A stretch of 64,000 nt of DNA from Hyaloperonospora brassicae (taxonomy: Eukaryota; Oomycota; Peronosporomycetes; Peronosporales; Peronosporaceae): assembly GCA_947650285.1 (NCBI GenBank), contig CANTFL010001462.1, forward strand, positions 62,001 to 126,000. Direction: 5' to 3'. Both the position numbers and the translations under genes were made by a program. Shown one piece after another: positions 10,900-22,493 of the stretch; positions within the stretch are counted from its first letter, which is position 1; each line of letters begins with the position of its first letter. The notes beneath the pieces are model-generated. The model saw only the letters and a list, made by a program, of their open reading frames with translations. It made no database searches and had not been told where the DNA came from.

Positions 10900-12044
10900 A
10901 TGGCGACGAACGAGACAAAGCTGCTGGAGCCGTACGTGTACATCAGCCAACTGCCGGGCAAGGGCGTGCGTGGCAAAATGATTGGCGCGTTCCAAACGTG
11001 GCTCTGTGCTCCATCCGATACCGTGAAGAGCATTCAGAGCATCGTGGACCAGCTCCACAACGCCAGTCTCCTGTACGTGGCTTGTCTGCAACTATTGTCG
11101 ACGAAAAGCAGACCAGGGTGTAATTATGTATACACGTATTTCCATTGCAATAATTGACAAAACAATGAATTATATATATATTGTTTTGCGACAGGATCGA
11201 TGATATTGAAGATGACTCGGCGATGAGACGGGGCCAGCCCGTAGCCCACCACATTTTCGGCATACCCGCGACAATTAATTGTGCCAATTACGTCTACTTC
11301 TTGTCGTTGCAAGAGTGCCAAGCTTTGGGGAACCCCAAGGCCATGCAAGTGTATACAAACGAGATGCTGAGACTGCATCAAGGCCAAGGACTGGACATTT
11401 TCTGGCGGGACCATTTGCAATGTCCGACAGTCGACGAGTACCTCGAGATGGTGCAAAACAGTGAGTGCAAAACGATTATACTTGGGACAAGTCATGTTTT
11501 GTTACGTGATGAGAGACAGTGAGGAGATTTTGTGCTGGGCTGTTGGTCGTGGATTTACGAGTTGTCGTTCCGCTCGTGTGTTTTGGTGGTGGCTGCAACA
11601 CTAGAGACGGGCGGACTGTTTCGACTAGCAGTGGGGCTGATGCAGGCGTTTAGTGACTGTTGTCTCGACTTTACGCCGCTCGTAAACGCGCTGGCGGTCT
11701 ACTTTCAGATTCGAGACGACTACATCAATCTACTGGACGCAGCGTACATGGAGAACAAGAGTTTCTGCGAAGACCTCACCGAGGGCAAGTTTTCGTTCCC
11801 GCTCATTGTGGCGATTCGCGAGAACCCGCAGGACACGAGACTGCTGAGCATTCTCAAGCAACGCACCAAGAGCAAGCACCTGAAGCAGTATGCGGTGCAG
11901 TATCTACGCGAAACTGGCGCTGTCGAGTTTACTCTTGCGAAGCTCAACGAGACAGTGCAGGAAATCCGCAACGAAATTGCCGCGCTAGGAGGCAATGTAG
12001 CACTGGAAGCGATCGTGGATAGTTTGCACGCGACTATCAAATAG
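10900..12044 (+). CDS. GGPS1: Geranylgeranyl diphosphate synthase, three exons
   Basis: Exons 10900-11072, 11195-11460 and 11605-12044 (introns 122 and 144 bp, GTACGT...ACAG and GTGAGT...CTAG) give 292 residues, close to the usual length of eukaryotic GGPP synthases. The first intron joins CT and G to make the Leu before IDDIEDDS, the first aspartate-rich motif (Asp60, Asp61, Asp64). The second intron completes [14 protein letters not shown]. The second aspartate-rich motif is [11 protein letters not shown] (Asp184-Asp185). These bind Mg-diphosphate. The enzyme condenses isopentenyl and allylic diphosphates to make C20 prenyl diphosphate for protein prenylation and isoprenoid synthesis. An in-frame ATG 21 bp upstream (10879) is an alternative start; 10900 has the better G at +4. 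Confidence 0.93.
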
Positions 12045-15000
12045 ACAATGCAGCTGTGCTGATCGTGTTGTCTAGAATCCCACTGAGACGGAGCCCACAC
12101 TGCAGCGTGTTCGACTCGAGACTTTCTGTGAGTCGAGAATTGATGCAAACATGCGACATGAACACTGAAGTGATGGCACTGATCAACAGCGCATGCAGAG
12201 GGCGCATGATCCATTACTGCTACATGGGTTGACACAGAAGATACTAACGTGTCGCAATGACCACGTAGCGCTCTTTGAGACTTATTGCACGGCCAGAGCT
12301 CAGTCGTATGGAGCGGCCAAATTGTCATCCAAATTGTTTCTCAGTCGTCAGCTCATAGCTTTTAGTATCTGACGTACTGACGAATGACAAACATTGTGTC
12401 GGATTCGATGCAACTCGAGTTGTCGAGACTTTGTGTGACCTGATACCAAGAACGGTGTCTCAGCCTGGTGCTCCAGCTACCCGATCCAAGTTTTCGTCAG
12501 CGTCCTCCCTGGATCGATCGAGTTACTTGCCGTGAAAACGTTTGACAGCAGTCCAAGTGCTTGAAGGCCGAAAGACGGTGTTGGATCGATCGTATTATTG
12601 CGTGACGGTAGAGTAGTCGGTCAAGCCAGCGACTTTGTACCGCGTTTAGCACAGTTGTCTCATCGCACAACTCAATCAGACAAAGAAGTATGCATAACAA
12701 CGTGTTGTAGCTTTCTTAGACACTGATAGCAGGCTCTAGGAGCGCCTAAACAGGGTCGGTGAAGGCTGAGAGCCCGCTTTGAGTAACGAAGTTCGAGATG
12801 TTGATGCTAGGCGTGGTAGACAGTCTTTATGGTTCAACAAAACGGCGCTTCTTGTTGTGGAAAACTTCATCTGTCGGCCTACTTGGCCCCACAGCTTTAT
12901 CGTTCATATACCTGAAAATGCTTCATACTGCGCATTGGTATTATGCACGTAATGCCATTGCAATGAGCGGGTCAAGGACTTAGTTAGCGTAGTCGATCCT
13001 ACTCCCATATTTTCTCAATCGAAGGGTCTAAATGTCTATCTACAAAGTCGCTCGACAAAGGTCAACATGGAGGACATTTGGTGCACCAGAGCGGGGCGTG
13101 ATGGTCGTAAAAGTAGTGGTCTACTGCGTTCATCGACAAGCTGCAGCGACACGCACCTGGTTCAACGCATGGGAACTCGGTCCGGCCAAACGAAGTAGTG
13201 GAACGACATCGCAAATACATTTGCTATCGTCACGAGACGACTCACGCGATCCGTCTGCCGGACCGTCTCGAAGCGGTTTCCAAAGACGTGACTGCAACAC
13301 GCTTACAAGAAACTCAGAGTTAGTGTTCGGCATCATGAGCACGTGGGACGGGACACACAGAGTAATTAGCGTCTATGCTATCAGCTTGCAGAATGGATGA
13401 ACAAACACTTCGAGTGACAATCGGTCATTACCACTGGCACATAATGGAGAGCTGCGGTACGATACAGGCCAAGCGCTCGACTAGAGACAGGCTCTTGGCA
13501 CGTGATTGAAACACCAGTCTACGCCAAGGCGAGCCGAAGAGGAACGAGACTGCAAGTTGTAGGGAATGTAGTTACATGCTATCTGCCAAACTGGCACCTG
13601 CGCTGGCTATCATCTTGACATCGCTACATCGTTGATCTCAGCAAGCGCAGGTAGTAGTCACAACTGTGTGGATCGAATGCAGCATCGCACCTGTTGTTTC
13701 AAGACGAAGGAATAGTTCTACGTGGGCGAAATGACGTTGTTGTCAGTCTTCGTCGCGGCTCACTACTACGGGTTTCCGGCTTGCTATAGCGATGAAGAGT
13801 CGGAGCCTCGTGCCTGATATACTACTTCGTGCGCTTGTATTGCAAAGCTACGAGCGGGTATCGCGCTGTTGTAGGGGATTGATTAGACGAAATGTGATTA
13901 GACGTCAGGTCGCAACAGTCTGCGCCTGAGACCCAGAGGCAGTAGCGACACGTACCAAAGAGTTCACACAAGAGCGCGTCCGATTACAGCCGATCGATCT
14001 AGTGCTAATCAGTCGAGATACAGTGTCGAATGCCGTAAAACTTTCGATCGTTTTGGACGGTTGCTGTCGCCTGACATGTCGTAGCGCATTCCTCTTTGTC
14101 ACCAACAGCGACGTTGGGTGCCGAAACAGTAGTCGATCTCAGCCGACCGCATCTCTTCCTGACGCCTTTTTGTTCCGAGTCGTTAACGACTACCGACGCG
14201 TCTTGTGCGTGATCAGGTAGACGTTGTTTCAAACGTGTTGGCTATGCTCACATGTGTACGAGGGATTTCTGAGGCCGCGATGTAGGCCACGGTCCGAGAA
14301 AGAGGGAAAAAGCAGTCCAAGAGTTTGCTTTCTTTTTGTGATGTGGTGGACATAGCTTTGGGGGCCAAAGCATCCCTTGCTGTGTGCATCTTCAACCGCA
14401 GTGGAGGTCCCGCATCTGTAGAGCAGCGTCTACGTATGTAAATGCATACATGACGAACGACGGAGGGCGCGCGACATTTCGTGTCCCACCACCTAAACTC
14501 TTACCTTCAACAGCGTGTGTCATAGCTGTCGGATCCGTCCATGACGAAAAGCGTCTTGGGGCAGACAGTGGCCGCACTGAGCTCGTAGGTGTCCACCGAC
14601 CGACGTCGCTGTGGATGTGCCTCACGTTCAGACAGGCCAACGGGTGCAGAAGCGTAATCATTGTGGCCAGCTATCGTGCCATGAACGAGTTCGACGACCG
14701 GCAAAGTGGTCGTCTGTAGTGCAGATCCAACGCGCGCAGTATACCGTTCAGTCAGAGAGTGGGTGGACAGGAAGCTGCAGTGGCGGACCAGGAGCCCACT
14801 CGCACGGGGAAACGAAAGTGCGCTGTTCGCGATCGTATTGTGGGACGACTAAGACATCGCAGCGATTTCTTCGTCCGGACATGAGATTTCTGTCGCAGAT
14901 GACAGCCGCGGACTGGGCCCGCGCAACAGTGATGGGCTTAAGATCGTTGACTTGCCGTGAGGAGGTGCACGTGGTCGTGTGAGAAGTTGCCAGGTGTCTT

Positions 15001-15830
15001 GTTCGCAGCCGCAGCTGCTGCTGCTGCTGTTGACGTCGTCCATCCGGTGCTGTAAAGTGTATATGGACCGTCCACTCGAGCGTCCAACTCGTGTATCTCG
15101 CGGATTAGGGCTGGCGCGACCGTCTGGCTGACTTCAACGAAAGGCGCTGTTCAGAAAAAGACAGTGCGAATGGAAGTCGCAGCTCACGACCAAGTCGACA
15201 TCCACTGGCAATCGTAACCCACACCCGTTGCAGCCCGCCACACTATCTTCTGTGTAGTGTGTCGGTCAGTGTACCAGGCGTAACATCCCTTCCACTCTCA
15301 CCTGGGCAAGTCTAGACGAACGCCATCCACTCTTGCCTGATACGCTCTTTGTCGCCCCTATCCAGTACCCAGGGCGGCTATCCATCCATCTTTCCACGTA
15401 TCCTATCTATCGATTCGCGTAAATGTATGCAAATGTCTGTCTGGGAGTGGCCTACTTGTACCGCTCGACCGGGAAGGTCGGAACGAAGCCGAGGCGAAGG
15501 TGTACCTACCGCCAAGACATCGTTTTGAGCCTTAGTGGACCATCCCACTGCACGCTGCGTGGATCGTTCCACAGACGTCGACCGCTCGCGTGCGTTCCGT
15601 CGCCGAGACAAATAGCTGACGTACCGTATGGAGACGAGAGATCGCGCGCGCGCTTGAGCCCGACGACAGGGCGACCGACCACACCGCCCTCGGTCTCCGC
15701 TGTCCACTGCCGACGGCAATCGACTCACAACACCCGTTCCGACCGCGCAGACGCTGCGGCTTCAACTCCCGACGTCCTCAGTTTTGAATCTGCCGTCGTG
15801 CAGTCCATCGACTTCCGCGACTCTCCGACG
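12045..15830. other. 3.8-kb gene-poor region
   Basis: Short overlapping frames occur on both strands, none with a recognisable domain, codon pattern or splice structure. No repeats stand out by eye. The frame from 15423 that runs into the bZIP-like gene is in phase with it and could be a longer N-terminus or 5' leader. Confidence 0.45.
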
Positions 15831-16957
15831 ATGAACGACGACGACGACGTCTTCTTCTTTGCGGCGGCCGCCGTGCACCCTACCGCAGGGTACCTCTTTG
15901 CCGACGAGCTCGACATGCAGTGCTCAGCTCTGGACGAGCTGCACGCGATGCTGCTGCAAGAGCCGACGGAACGGCCTTTTGCGTCGAGTTGTTGCACGCT
16001 GTCGACTGCGGTCGTGGAGTGCGTGTCGCCCACTTCGCCCTCTTCTGTCACGCACCTGCGGCCGTGCGGAGACAGTGACGAGACGTCTCTACTACCAAAG
16101 CACATTGACGACATTGACCGGTCAGGGGGGCGGCCCTCGACGTGTACCAACTACAACTCAGCAGTTATCAAACCGGAAGTTGCTGCTGCTGCTGCAACAA
16201 TAACAGCAGCAGCAACGACAGTAACAACAACGACATTGCGATCCACGTGTCCCCCAGAGGTACCACTGCCCGCCGTCGCTCACGACGTCGTCGAGACGAG
16301 CGACGACGAAGACAGAGAGCGACTTCGACGACGTCAAAGGGGCTATGAGAAGCGCTATCGCGGCCGCAAACGAGTGAGTCGCTCGTCTGCCTGTTCCATA
16401 TTTATAGATATATATTTATAGCTATATTTATAGAGATAGAGATACGTGAACCCACTTGTTCACGTTGCACTAATGGCGTGAAACCGCATCGAAACTCAGA
16501 AGCTGATGGTGTCGAAACGAGTGGACAGTGATAGTAACGTCGTTTTGTATCCATGTGTTGTGCTGCTGCATTGTGGTCTCTTCTGCGTTGTTCCTAGCGC
16601 GACCTCAAGATGCAGCGGGACCTGTGGCTCGCGCTCGAGATGAAGCTCGACGACGCGCGCAAACGCGTCTGCCGGCCGTACGTGCGCGTCGAGGCGGCGC
16701 CCAGGGACGCGCTGCGCGTGCAGCTGCTGCTGCTGAAGCTCGAGGAGCGCGCGCTGCGACACGACCGCGTCGCCATGCGGTCGCTCCAGGCGTGGGAACA
16801 CATCTCGCGCATCCGCGAGTACTCGGACAAGAACCAGCTGCGGACGGCGAGCGAGTGGCGGCACAGCGCCGATAAGGTCATTGGCCGCTGTGCGGTGCTC
16901 GGCCCCCGTCGGTTCCATCCGTACGCGCCGCTGCTGCAGCGCCACTTTCGCTGGTAA
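15831..16957 (+). CDS. bZIP-like transcription factor, first of a tandem pair, two exons
   Basis: Exon 1 is 15831-16373 and exon 2 is 16598-16957, with a 224-bp intron (GTGAGT...CCTAG, phase 0); 300 residues. The N-terminus is acidic (MNDDDDVFFF). Residues about 163-181, ERLRRRQRGYEKRYRGRKR, fit the bZIP basic region with Arg in the RYR-like core. The position of the invariant Asn is Gln. The intron falls exactly after this basic region. Exon 2 opens with a helix (RDLKMQRDLWLALEMKL) where the zipper should be, but the leucine heptad is weak. The C-terminus is Arg-rich. A nuclear DNA-binding role is inferred from the basic region. The frame is open upstream to 15423, so the start is not certain. 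Confidence 0.68.
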
Positions 16958-18040
16958 CGACGTGGCGCACTGGACCAGCGAGCGCTCTCTATACCGCGCT
17001 GTCTGTGCGTCATCCACTGCTGTCGTTTCACTTGAGGTTGGGCGTCGTCAAGTGCGGTTAAAAGTGTCCTCAGGCGCACGCACTGACGTGGAAAGTGGAC
17101 GTTGTCACGCGAATGAAAGACGACACTCGTCGTGCGCTGTCGTGGCCGTCCAAGTGCTCCATCTGGTGCCAGGAGGACCGTCTGCGCTGACCTGTGCGTC
17201 ACACACACAGACAGATAGTCACAGACAGACAGACAGACAGATACGCAGACAGACACAGACAAACACAATGAGACAGACAGACACACGGCCAAAGCGACAC
17301 GAACGTTGCAACACTTTCTCCTGCTACTTCTCATTCTCTCATCCTCTCATTCTTTCTTTCCTCTCTCTCTCTCTCTCTCTCTCTCTTTTGGAATACTGCG
17401 GCACCGGACGTTTCGGCCTCCACCACCACCACCCAAGTCACTTATTGCCAGACTGAGCTCACTTTGCGAGTAGATTCGATTGATTACGGACGCAGGTGCT
17501 CGAGACGGGCACCGCGCGCGTTGCGCCAACTTGTCGCCGAGTGGTTCAGTCGTCGACCAGAGGCCATAGGTGCACCGATTCGGCGATCAGGACGCGTCAT
17601 AGGCGGTACTGGTCGTCGAGTGTCGGGAACGCGGTCAGGCGTGCGGTGTCCACGAGTGTCCCACAGAGTGGGACAGCGACCGGTCATCAAGTGACTACTG
17701 CGGTCGATGCGCCCCCTCCTTTGGCGTCGACGAGAGTCCGCACACGACTGAATCCCTCTCCCGTTGCGGCCATTTACGAGCCCTTTGTCCTCCTCTTAGA
17801 TCCCGTGCGCTTTCGATTCACTAGACGGCCTTCGACTGCAACGCACGGAACGGCGTTGCCGCGATCGAACGAGCGATTTCTACTGTATGGGAAGAAGAAA
17901 TCAATCGGACCGACTTGATCCGGTCAGGTGGCGGCGCCTGTTGCCCTCGGGAGCTGCAAGTCCGTCATCAACTTCAACGTGCGTCGTCCTTTCTACGTGG
18001 AAGCACTGGCCCGAAAACTACCGCACGACGCCGCACAGGC

Positions 18041-18084
<44 letters not shown>

Positions 18085-18103
18085 GGAGAGAGAGAGAGGG
18101 GGG

Positions 18104-18183
<80 letters not shown>

Positions 18184-18651
18184 CGGCAAATGGACCTGCA
18201 GCGTCTCCTTCTGATTGCCGCAAGCGACAAGTCGGTCGTCGCTGCAACTCACGCGCACAGGTGCACCGGTCTTCCCATCGAACACTGACGCGCATCCCAT
18301 GACGGCCACTTGGCAGACGACGACGACGACGACGAAGACGACGACGACGACGACGAAGACGACGACCTGCGCGACAGAAAGACCGGCGACGACTCTGTTA
18401 ACTTTCGATCGAGCACTTGGCCCTCGCTCAGACCGCTCGTCAATTCTCTCTCTCTCTCTTTCGGACCTCCTCACCCGCACTCACTTTACTATTGACAAAA
18501 GTCGCGCGCAGCAGTCGCAATTGAACGACCGCAACACGCGCGTACGTCCCCCAGACGGCCCCACACATCTCGAGCTCCAGACGCCACTGCTTTGTCGATC
18601 GCTCCTGCGGCGTCTGCTTCTTCATTCTGCAATTGTCGCGTCCGTAGCGAC
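16958..18651. other. Intergenic region between the bZIP-like genes, rich in simple repeats
   Basis: It holds CAGA/GACA repeats (about 17203-17283), a CT run (about 17361-17386), a long GA tract (listed separately) and a GAC-triplet run (about 18318-18365). Frames here translate to Glu-Arg, Ser-Leu or Asp repeats and are not credible genes. Part may be 5' leader of the second bZIP-like gene. Confidence 0.6.
18045..18179. repeat. (GA)n tract with an embedded poly-G run
   Basis: About 135 bp of GA dinucleotides broken by a run of about 13 G and a shorter GGGG segment. All overlapping long frames are repeat artefacts. Confidence 0.97.
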
Positions 18652-19673
18652 ATGAGCCGTAGCCCCACCCCGCACGAACTCGAGTTCGCGGCCGTGTGCA
18701 CGTTCCTCAACGAGCTGAGTCTCGACGAGATCATTCAGTGTGGCGGCGGACGAGACAGCGAAGTAGACGCTCTGCCGTCTGTGAACGCTGCAGAGACAGT
18801 CGTGCGGGGGTTCCGACTGACGTCCTACTTCCACTCGGACGAGAGCAACTGCAGCTGGGAGGACGACGACGATGACGACCGGGACGACCTCGCGCGGGAG
18901 TGGGCCACTGCGGGCGTCACGTCGAGCGAAGGGAGCGACAGTGACGACCTCCACGAGCGCCACGCGCGCGCCGACTCGTTGGCCGCCTCGAAAGCGAAGC
19001 GGCTGCGGACCGAATCGCAGCGAGAGCTTCAGCGGTCGTACGACCGCAAGTTCCGCACGAACAAACGGGTGCGTCGGAGCTCTAATGGGTTCTTTTCGGT
19101 GGGGTGCGACGGTCAGCTGTCGCTTCCGAAAGTGGACTATAGACATCTGTCGATCTGTTTCTAGCTACATGTCTATCTGTCTACATGTCTATAGATCTAC
19201 ATGTCTATAGACCTACATGTCTATCTACCTGTCGACCTGATATCGATCAAGTACTGACATTGGAATGTCGTTCAACTCGATCCTCGTAGGCGCGTCGGCT
19301 CGCTGGGTGTGAGACGTTTATTGCCGCACTGCAAGAGCTCACAGTGCTCATGCAGTACCGCCTCGCGCGGACAGAGAACGAGCTCCACGTGCTCTGTCTC
19401 GCCAAGAAAAAAAAGAGAACGACTGTGTTGCTGAACGCGTCTGCGCGACGTCAACTGGAGCAAAATCAAGGGGTCGTCCAGTGCATTCAGTCGTGTACGT
19501 CGAGCTGGAGACAGGAAAAGAGTGGCGAGCTGGGCAAATACTTTCTGCGGGACCAGGCCAAGAAGATCCAGGGACTTGTGGACGAGCTGCTGGACCTCAG
19601 GATGCAGCTGGACGACCGGACGGAGGAACTGCGGTGGCGCGTGGAAGAAGAGACAACTGGCGTGTGGGTGTGA
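18652..19673 (+). CDS. bZIP-like transcription factor, second of a tandem pair, two exons
   Basis: Exon 1 is 18652-19068 and exon 2 is 19290-19673, with a 221-bp intron (GTGCGT...CGTAG, phase 0); 266 residues. Residues about 120-139, LQRSYDRKFRTNKR and preceding basics, align with the basic region of the upstream gene, again with Gln in place of the invariant Asn. The intron sits at the same place, right after the basic region, supporting tandem duplication. Exon 2 begins ARRLAGCETFIAALQELTVL, an amphipathic helix in zipper position, and continues with a helical C-terminal half. An acidic stretch (EDDDDDDRDD) near residue 65 could be an activation region. An upstream in-frame ATG at 18592 is possible. 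Confidence 0.68.
19139..19240. repeat. Degenerate 12-bp tandem repeat inside the intron of the second bZIP-like gene
   Basis: Units close to CTACATGTCTAT are repeated about seven times with small changes. The intron of the first bZIP-like gene has a comparable but different TATAGATA-type repeat near 16400-16445. Confidence 0.8.
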
Positions 19674-20356
19674 GCATTGGGGTTGCACTCGAGTGTGTTC
19701 CACGTTGACAGAGTAGAAAGATGTATCTATGAATGTATGAATGGATCGATGGATCGACGTAGCGCTTCGGGCAGTAGGAGTCCCGAGCATTGCATTGTCG
19801 ACATTGGGCACAACAGAGAACCCCATTGCCACGGCAACGATTGACACCGTTTGCTATCAGTGGAAATGGCGATTAGGTAACCATAATGAAGACGCATGTT
19901 GGGGGTTCCAAAGAAACAAACAAAGGCACCTGATATGAACTTTCCATATTATGAGAAATTGCTTCTGCTGATGTCACCGCAAGTCATGCGGTTATGAATG
20001 GGCGTTATGTTAGCAACGAATGCATCGAATGTGGTTGAACACACGACAACTGGTAAAAAAAACAATTGGAAGTAGAGCTGTGATACGCACCTTTGTATTT
20101 GACTCCTTTGCAACTGTCTGGTGCTTTTGAGTCTCTCCTATGCATAAGATGCTGTTGAGTCTCTTCGATGCACAAGATGTGTGTTCCAACGCCGCAATCA
20201 TATGCTGTCACTACAAAGAGTGAGTCCTTTTTTTCGTTATTTGTTAGGCAAAAGCACGAAAAGCGCATGTGTATGTGTTGTCAAAGGCCTCTAAGCGCAT
20301 GTGTATGTGTTGTCATAGACACGCGAGGCAAAACTCGACTGTGTCCCTGCATACAG
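19674..20356. other. Convergent intergenic region
   Basis: Lies between the 3' ends of the second bZIP-like gene and the phosphatase gene. A direct repeat with core AAGCGCATGTGTATGTGTTG occurs at about 20261 and 20293. No gene is supported. Confidence 0.5.
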
Positions 20357-21832
20357 TTACACTGAGCCCGTCGACTGCGCTTCCGCCTCTTGGCAGCTCT
20401 TGCCCCGTCCGCCGCGCTGTGGAATGTACCAGCAGTGCTTAATGGCAATGCCGCCAACAACAGTACGATCCACATCTTCCGTCATCGACCAGCGCTCGTC
20501 AAACGTGTTAAAGTTGACCTTCAGCCACGTCGGCGAGAGCGTGAGCGAGAAAAAGCCATAGGGATAGTGCCCAGCTGCCCACACGTTCTCCACATAGTCT
20601 TGAGCGTACGGCGGAATGCCACTCGGGGACTCGTTCTGAATGCCACCGCCTGCGCCATTCTCGATAAAGTGCGTCTTAAACGCCGAGTAGTCGTGCTTCT
20701 CGCCGTGCGTGTGGCCATACATGAAGAGCTGAATGCCCAGTCCGTCCAACAACTTGCGCCACTTTTCGGCCGGCCCGGGCGCGTAGTGGTTATAGGGTGA
20801 ATAGTGCGTATTGACAATCTTCCACGTCGCATTCGAAGCTTTCGCAGCATTGACAAGTTTCTGCCGCGAGTCGGCCCCCCACGCCTGTAGTTTGTCCATA
20901 CATGCGTCAAACATGGTATGGTCGCCCCCGGCACAGAGGCGGTCGCCTCGCTTTACGTTTTCACACGAGCCGTCGTCTTTGCCCGAGTAGCCATAACACT
21001 GGCAGCAAATCTGCTGCGCGCCGTGCGAGTCGGCGTCGTTCGTGTCGAGATTGAAAATGTCAACCGTCACGTTGGACGAGGGCGACGCGATCGAGTGCAC
21101 GTAAAAGTGGTCGGGCAGGAGCCACCGATTGTCTTGGGGACTCACGTATTGCGACTGGAGCGCAAACTTGTCGTCCAGTGCGGCCAGCAGCTCCGACGTC
21201 GAGCCACACTCGACAGCCTGTTCCCCGTTCGTGCACACAAAGCTCGCGCCGCCATAGTCGTGATTGCCCATGACGTTGACCCACGGGACGCCAGTCAAAC
21301 TCGGCGCATCGTACTTGTCCTCGAACGTCTGCTGGAACCGGTACGCCTGGTCGGTCAGGCCGTGCAGGCCGTCCCAGTAAAAGTTGTCCCCGTGGCCAAT
21401 GACGACGGACGGTCGCGGCTGCAGTGCTCCAGCCGCTTGGCCCAGCAGGATCGACACGTACTCCATTGCATTGTAGTCCAACACGGTGAAAGACTTGCGA
21501 CGGGCGCAACAGGAGCCGCCGGTTTTGGCAATGGTGCGACCCCAATCGCCAATTGCAAGCGCAGACACGGAATAGGTCTCAGTCAGGGGGTCCGTCGTCT
21601 CTTCGTCGGCTTCGAGCGAGCCACTGCTCGAGCCACTGCTCTTGAAACTGCGTAGTTTGTCTTTTGTGTGTGGCGTCTCTGTCGTTGATCCAATGTCGGC
21701 GTCTCGTGCCTTGTGGTTGTCGCCCGAAGCGGTCGACGTGTGCGAACTCGTCACTGTCACAGCGACCACAATAACTGCCACAACGACTGCGAGCCCCACG
21801 ACGACACTGATCACAACCGCTTTCCTCTGCAT
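20357..21832 (-). CDS. Purple-acid-type metallophosphatase with N-terminal membrane anchor
   Basis: Single-exon gene of 491 residues. Residues about 5-29 form one hydrophobic segment after a short basic start (MQRK), fitting a signal anchor or uncleaved signal peptide; a low-complexity Ser/Thr/Glu linker follows to about 85. The calcineurin-like phosphoesterase motifs occur in order: GDWG (Asp96), GDNFYWDG (Asp149, Tyr152), GNHD (Asn190, His191), NTHYSPY, and GHTHGEKH. These ligate the two metals. Spacing resembles tartrate-resistant / low-molecular-weight purple acid phosphatases. A cysteine-rich insertion (QICCQCYGYS, then CENVKRGDRLC) suggests an extracytoplasmic domain with disulfides. 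Likely an extracellular or vacuolar acid phosphatase; the substrate is unknown. The start ATG is the first in the frame. Confidence 0.9.
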   Translation of the reverse strand: MQRKAVVISVVVGLAVVVAVIVVAVTVTSSHTSTASGDNHKARDADIGSTTETPHTKDKLRSFKSSGSSSGSLEADEETTDPLTETYSVSALAIGDWGRTIAKTGGSCCARRKSFTVLDYNAMEYVSILLGQAAGALQPRPSVVIGHGDNFYWDGLHGLTDQAYRFQQTFEDKYDAPSLTGVPWVNVMGNHDYGGASFVCTNGEQAVECGSTSELLAALDDKFALQSQYVSPQDNRWLLPDHFYVHSIASPSSNVTVDIFNLDTNDADSHGAQQICCQCYGYSGKDDGSCENVKRGDRLCAGGDHTMFDACMDKLQAWGADSRQKLVNAAKASNATWKIVNTHYSPYNHYAPGPAEKWRKLLDGLGIQLFMYGHTHGEKHDYSAFKTHFIENGAGGGIQNESPSGIPPYAQDYVENVWAAGHYPYGFFSLTLSPTWLKVNFNTFDERWSMTEDVDRTVVGGIAIKHCWYIPQRGGRGKSCQEAEAQSTGSV

Positions 21833-22493
21833 TGCGATAGAAAAGCAGTCGAGTTTGGCACAGGTCCTGAAGAGAGCGCAAGAACCACAATGAGTATCGG
21901 TCTGCTACGCTACCGTCAGCGATTGCGAGGCCTGCAGCATCAATCGCTCTGTCGGAACGCCATCAGAAATCGCTTGGAAAGTGGAGCCACGAGCCATCGG
22001 CACGCGAGTAGTTATGAACGTCTTCTTCCGGTATACGGCGTCTGTATGCGTCGTCTTTCGCCGTCGAAAGCGTCCCACGTGACACCATCAACGTCCATCA
22101 CCAGATACCGCACGTCAGAGTCTGTCAGTGCGTGTCCACTTCAACATCAAAAGCTGCGCTGACTATCCATCTGCCACGATCCGACTCGACGACGAAGCAA
22201 AAAGGATCCGACTCGCAGTCGCTAATGATAATGTTGAGACTGTATGGAATCGACGCTCCTGCAGTTTGTGCGTATCGCACGACTAGAAAAAGGATAGAGG
22301 CGTCAATGGGTACAGTACGTACGCGCGAATCCTACAGACATATGGTCTTGTGGACCGACAGTGCCAACACCTTCTCGACTGAGTCGGTCCGAGCAAGTGC
22401 TGGTCGGATGGCATACGAAAAGGTCAGTCCCTATGCCATTTCGCAACACGAGGAGGAGCGCGGCGACTACTCTACCAGCCAAGATGGACAGAG
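21833..22493. other. Intergenic region
   Basis: Separates the phosphatase and the PPWD1-like gene, both on the minus strand. No gene or repeat is supported; it should contain the phosphatase promoter. Confidence 0.5.

Noticed and set aside
15423..15830. N-terminal extension of the first bZIP-like gene to 15423
   Set aside because: In frame but Arg/Thr/Ser-rich without features, while ATG 15831 starts the acidic MNDDDD segment; kept only as an alternative start.
17887..18480. Long Glu-Arg and Ser-Leu repeat frames, up to 168 codons
   Set aside because: Translation of the (GA)n tract and neighbouring GAC repeats on both strands.
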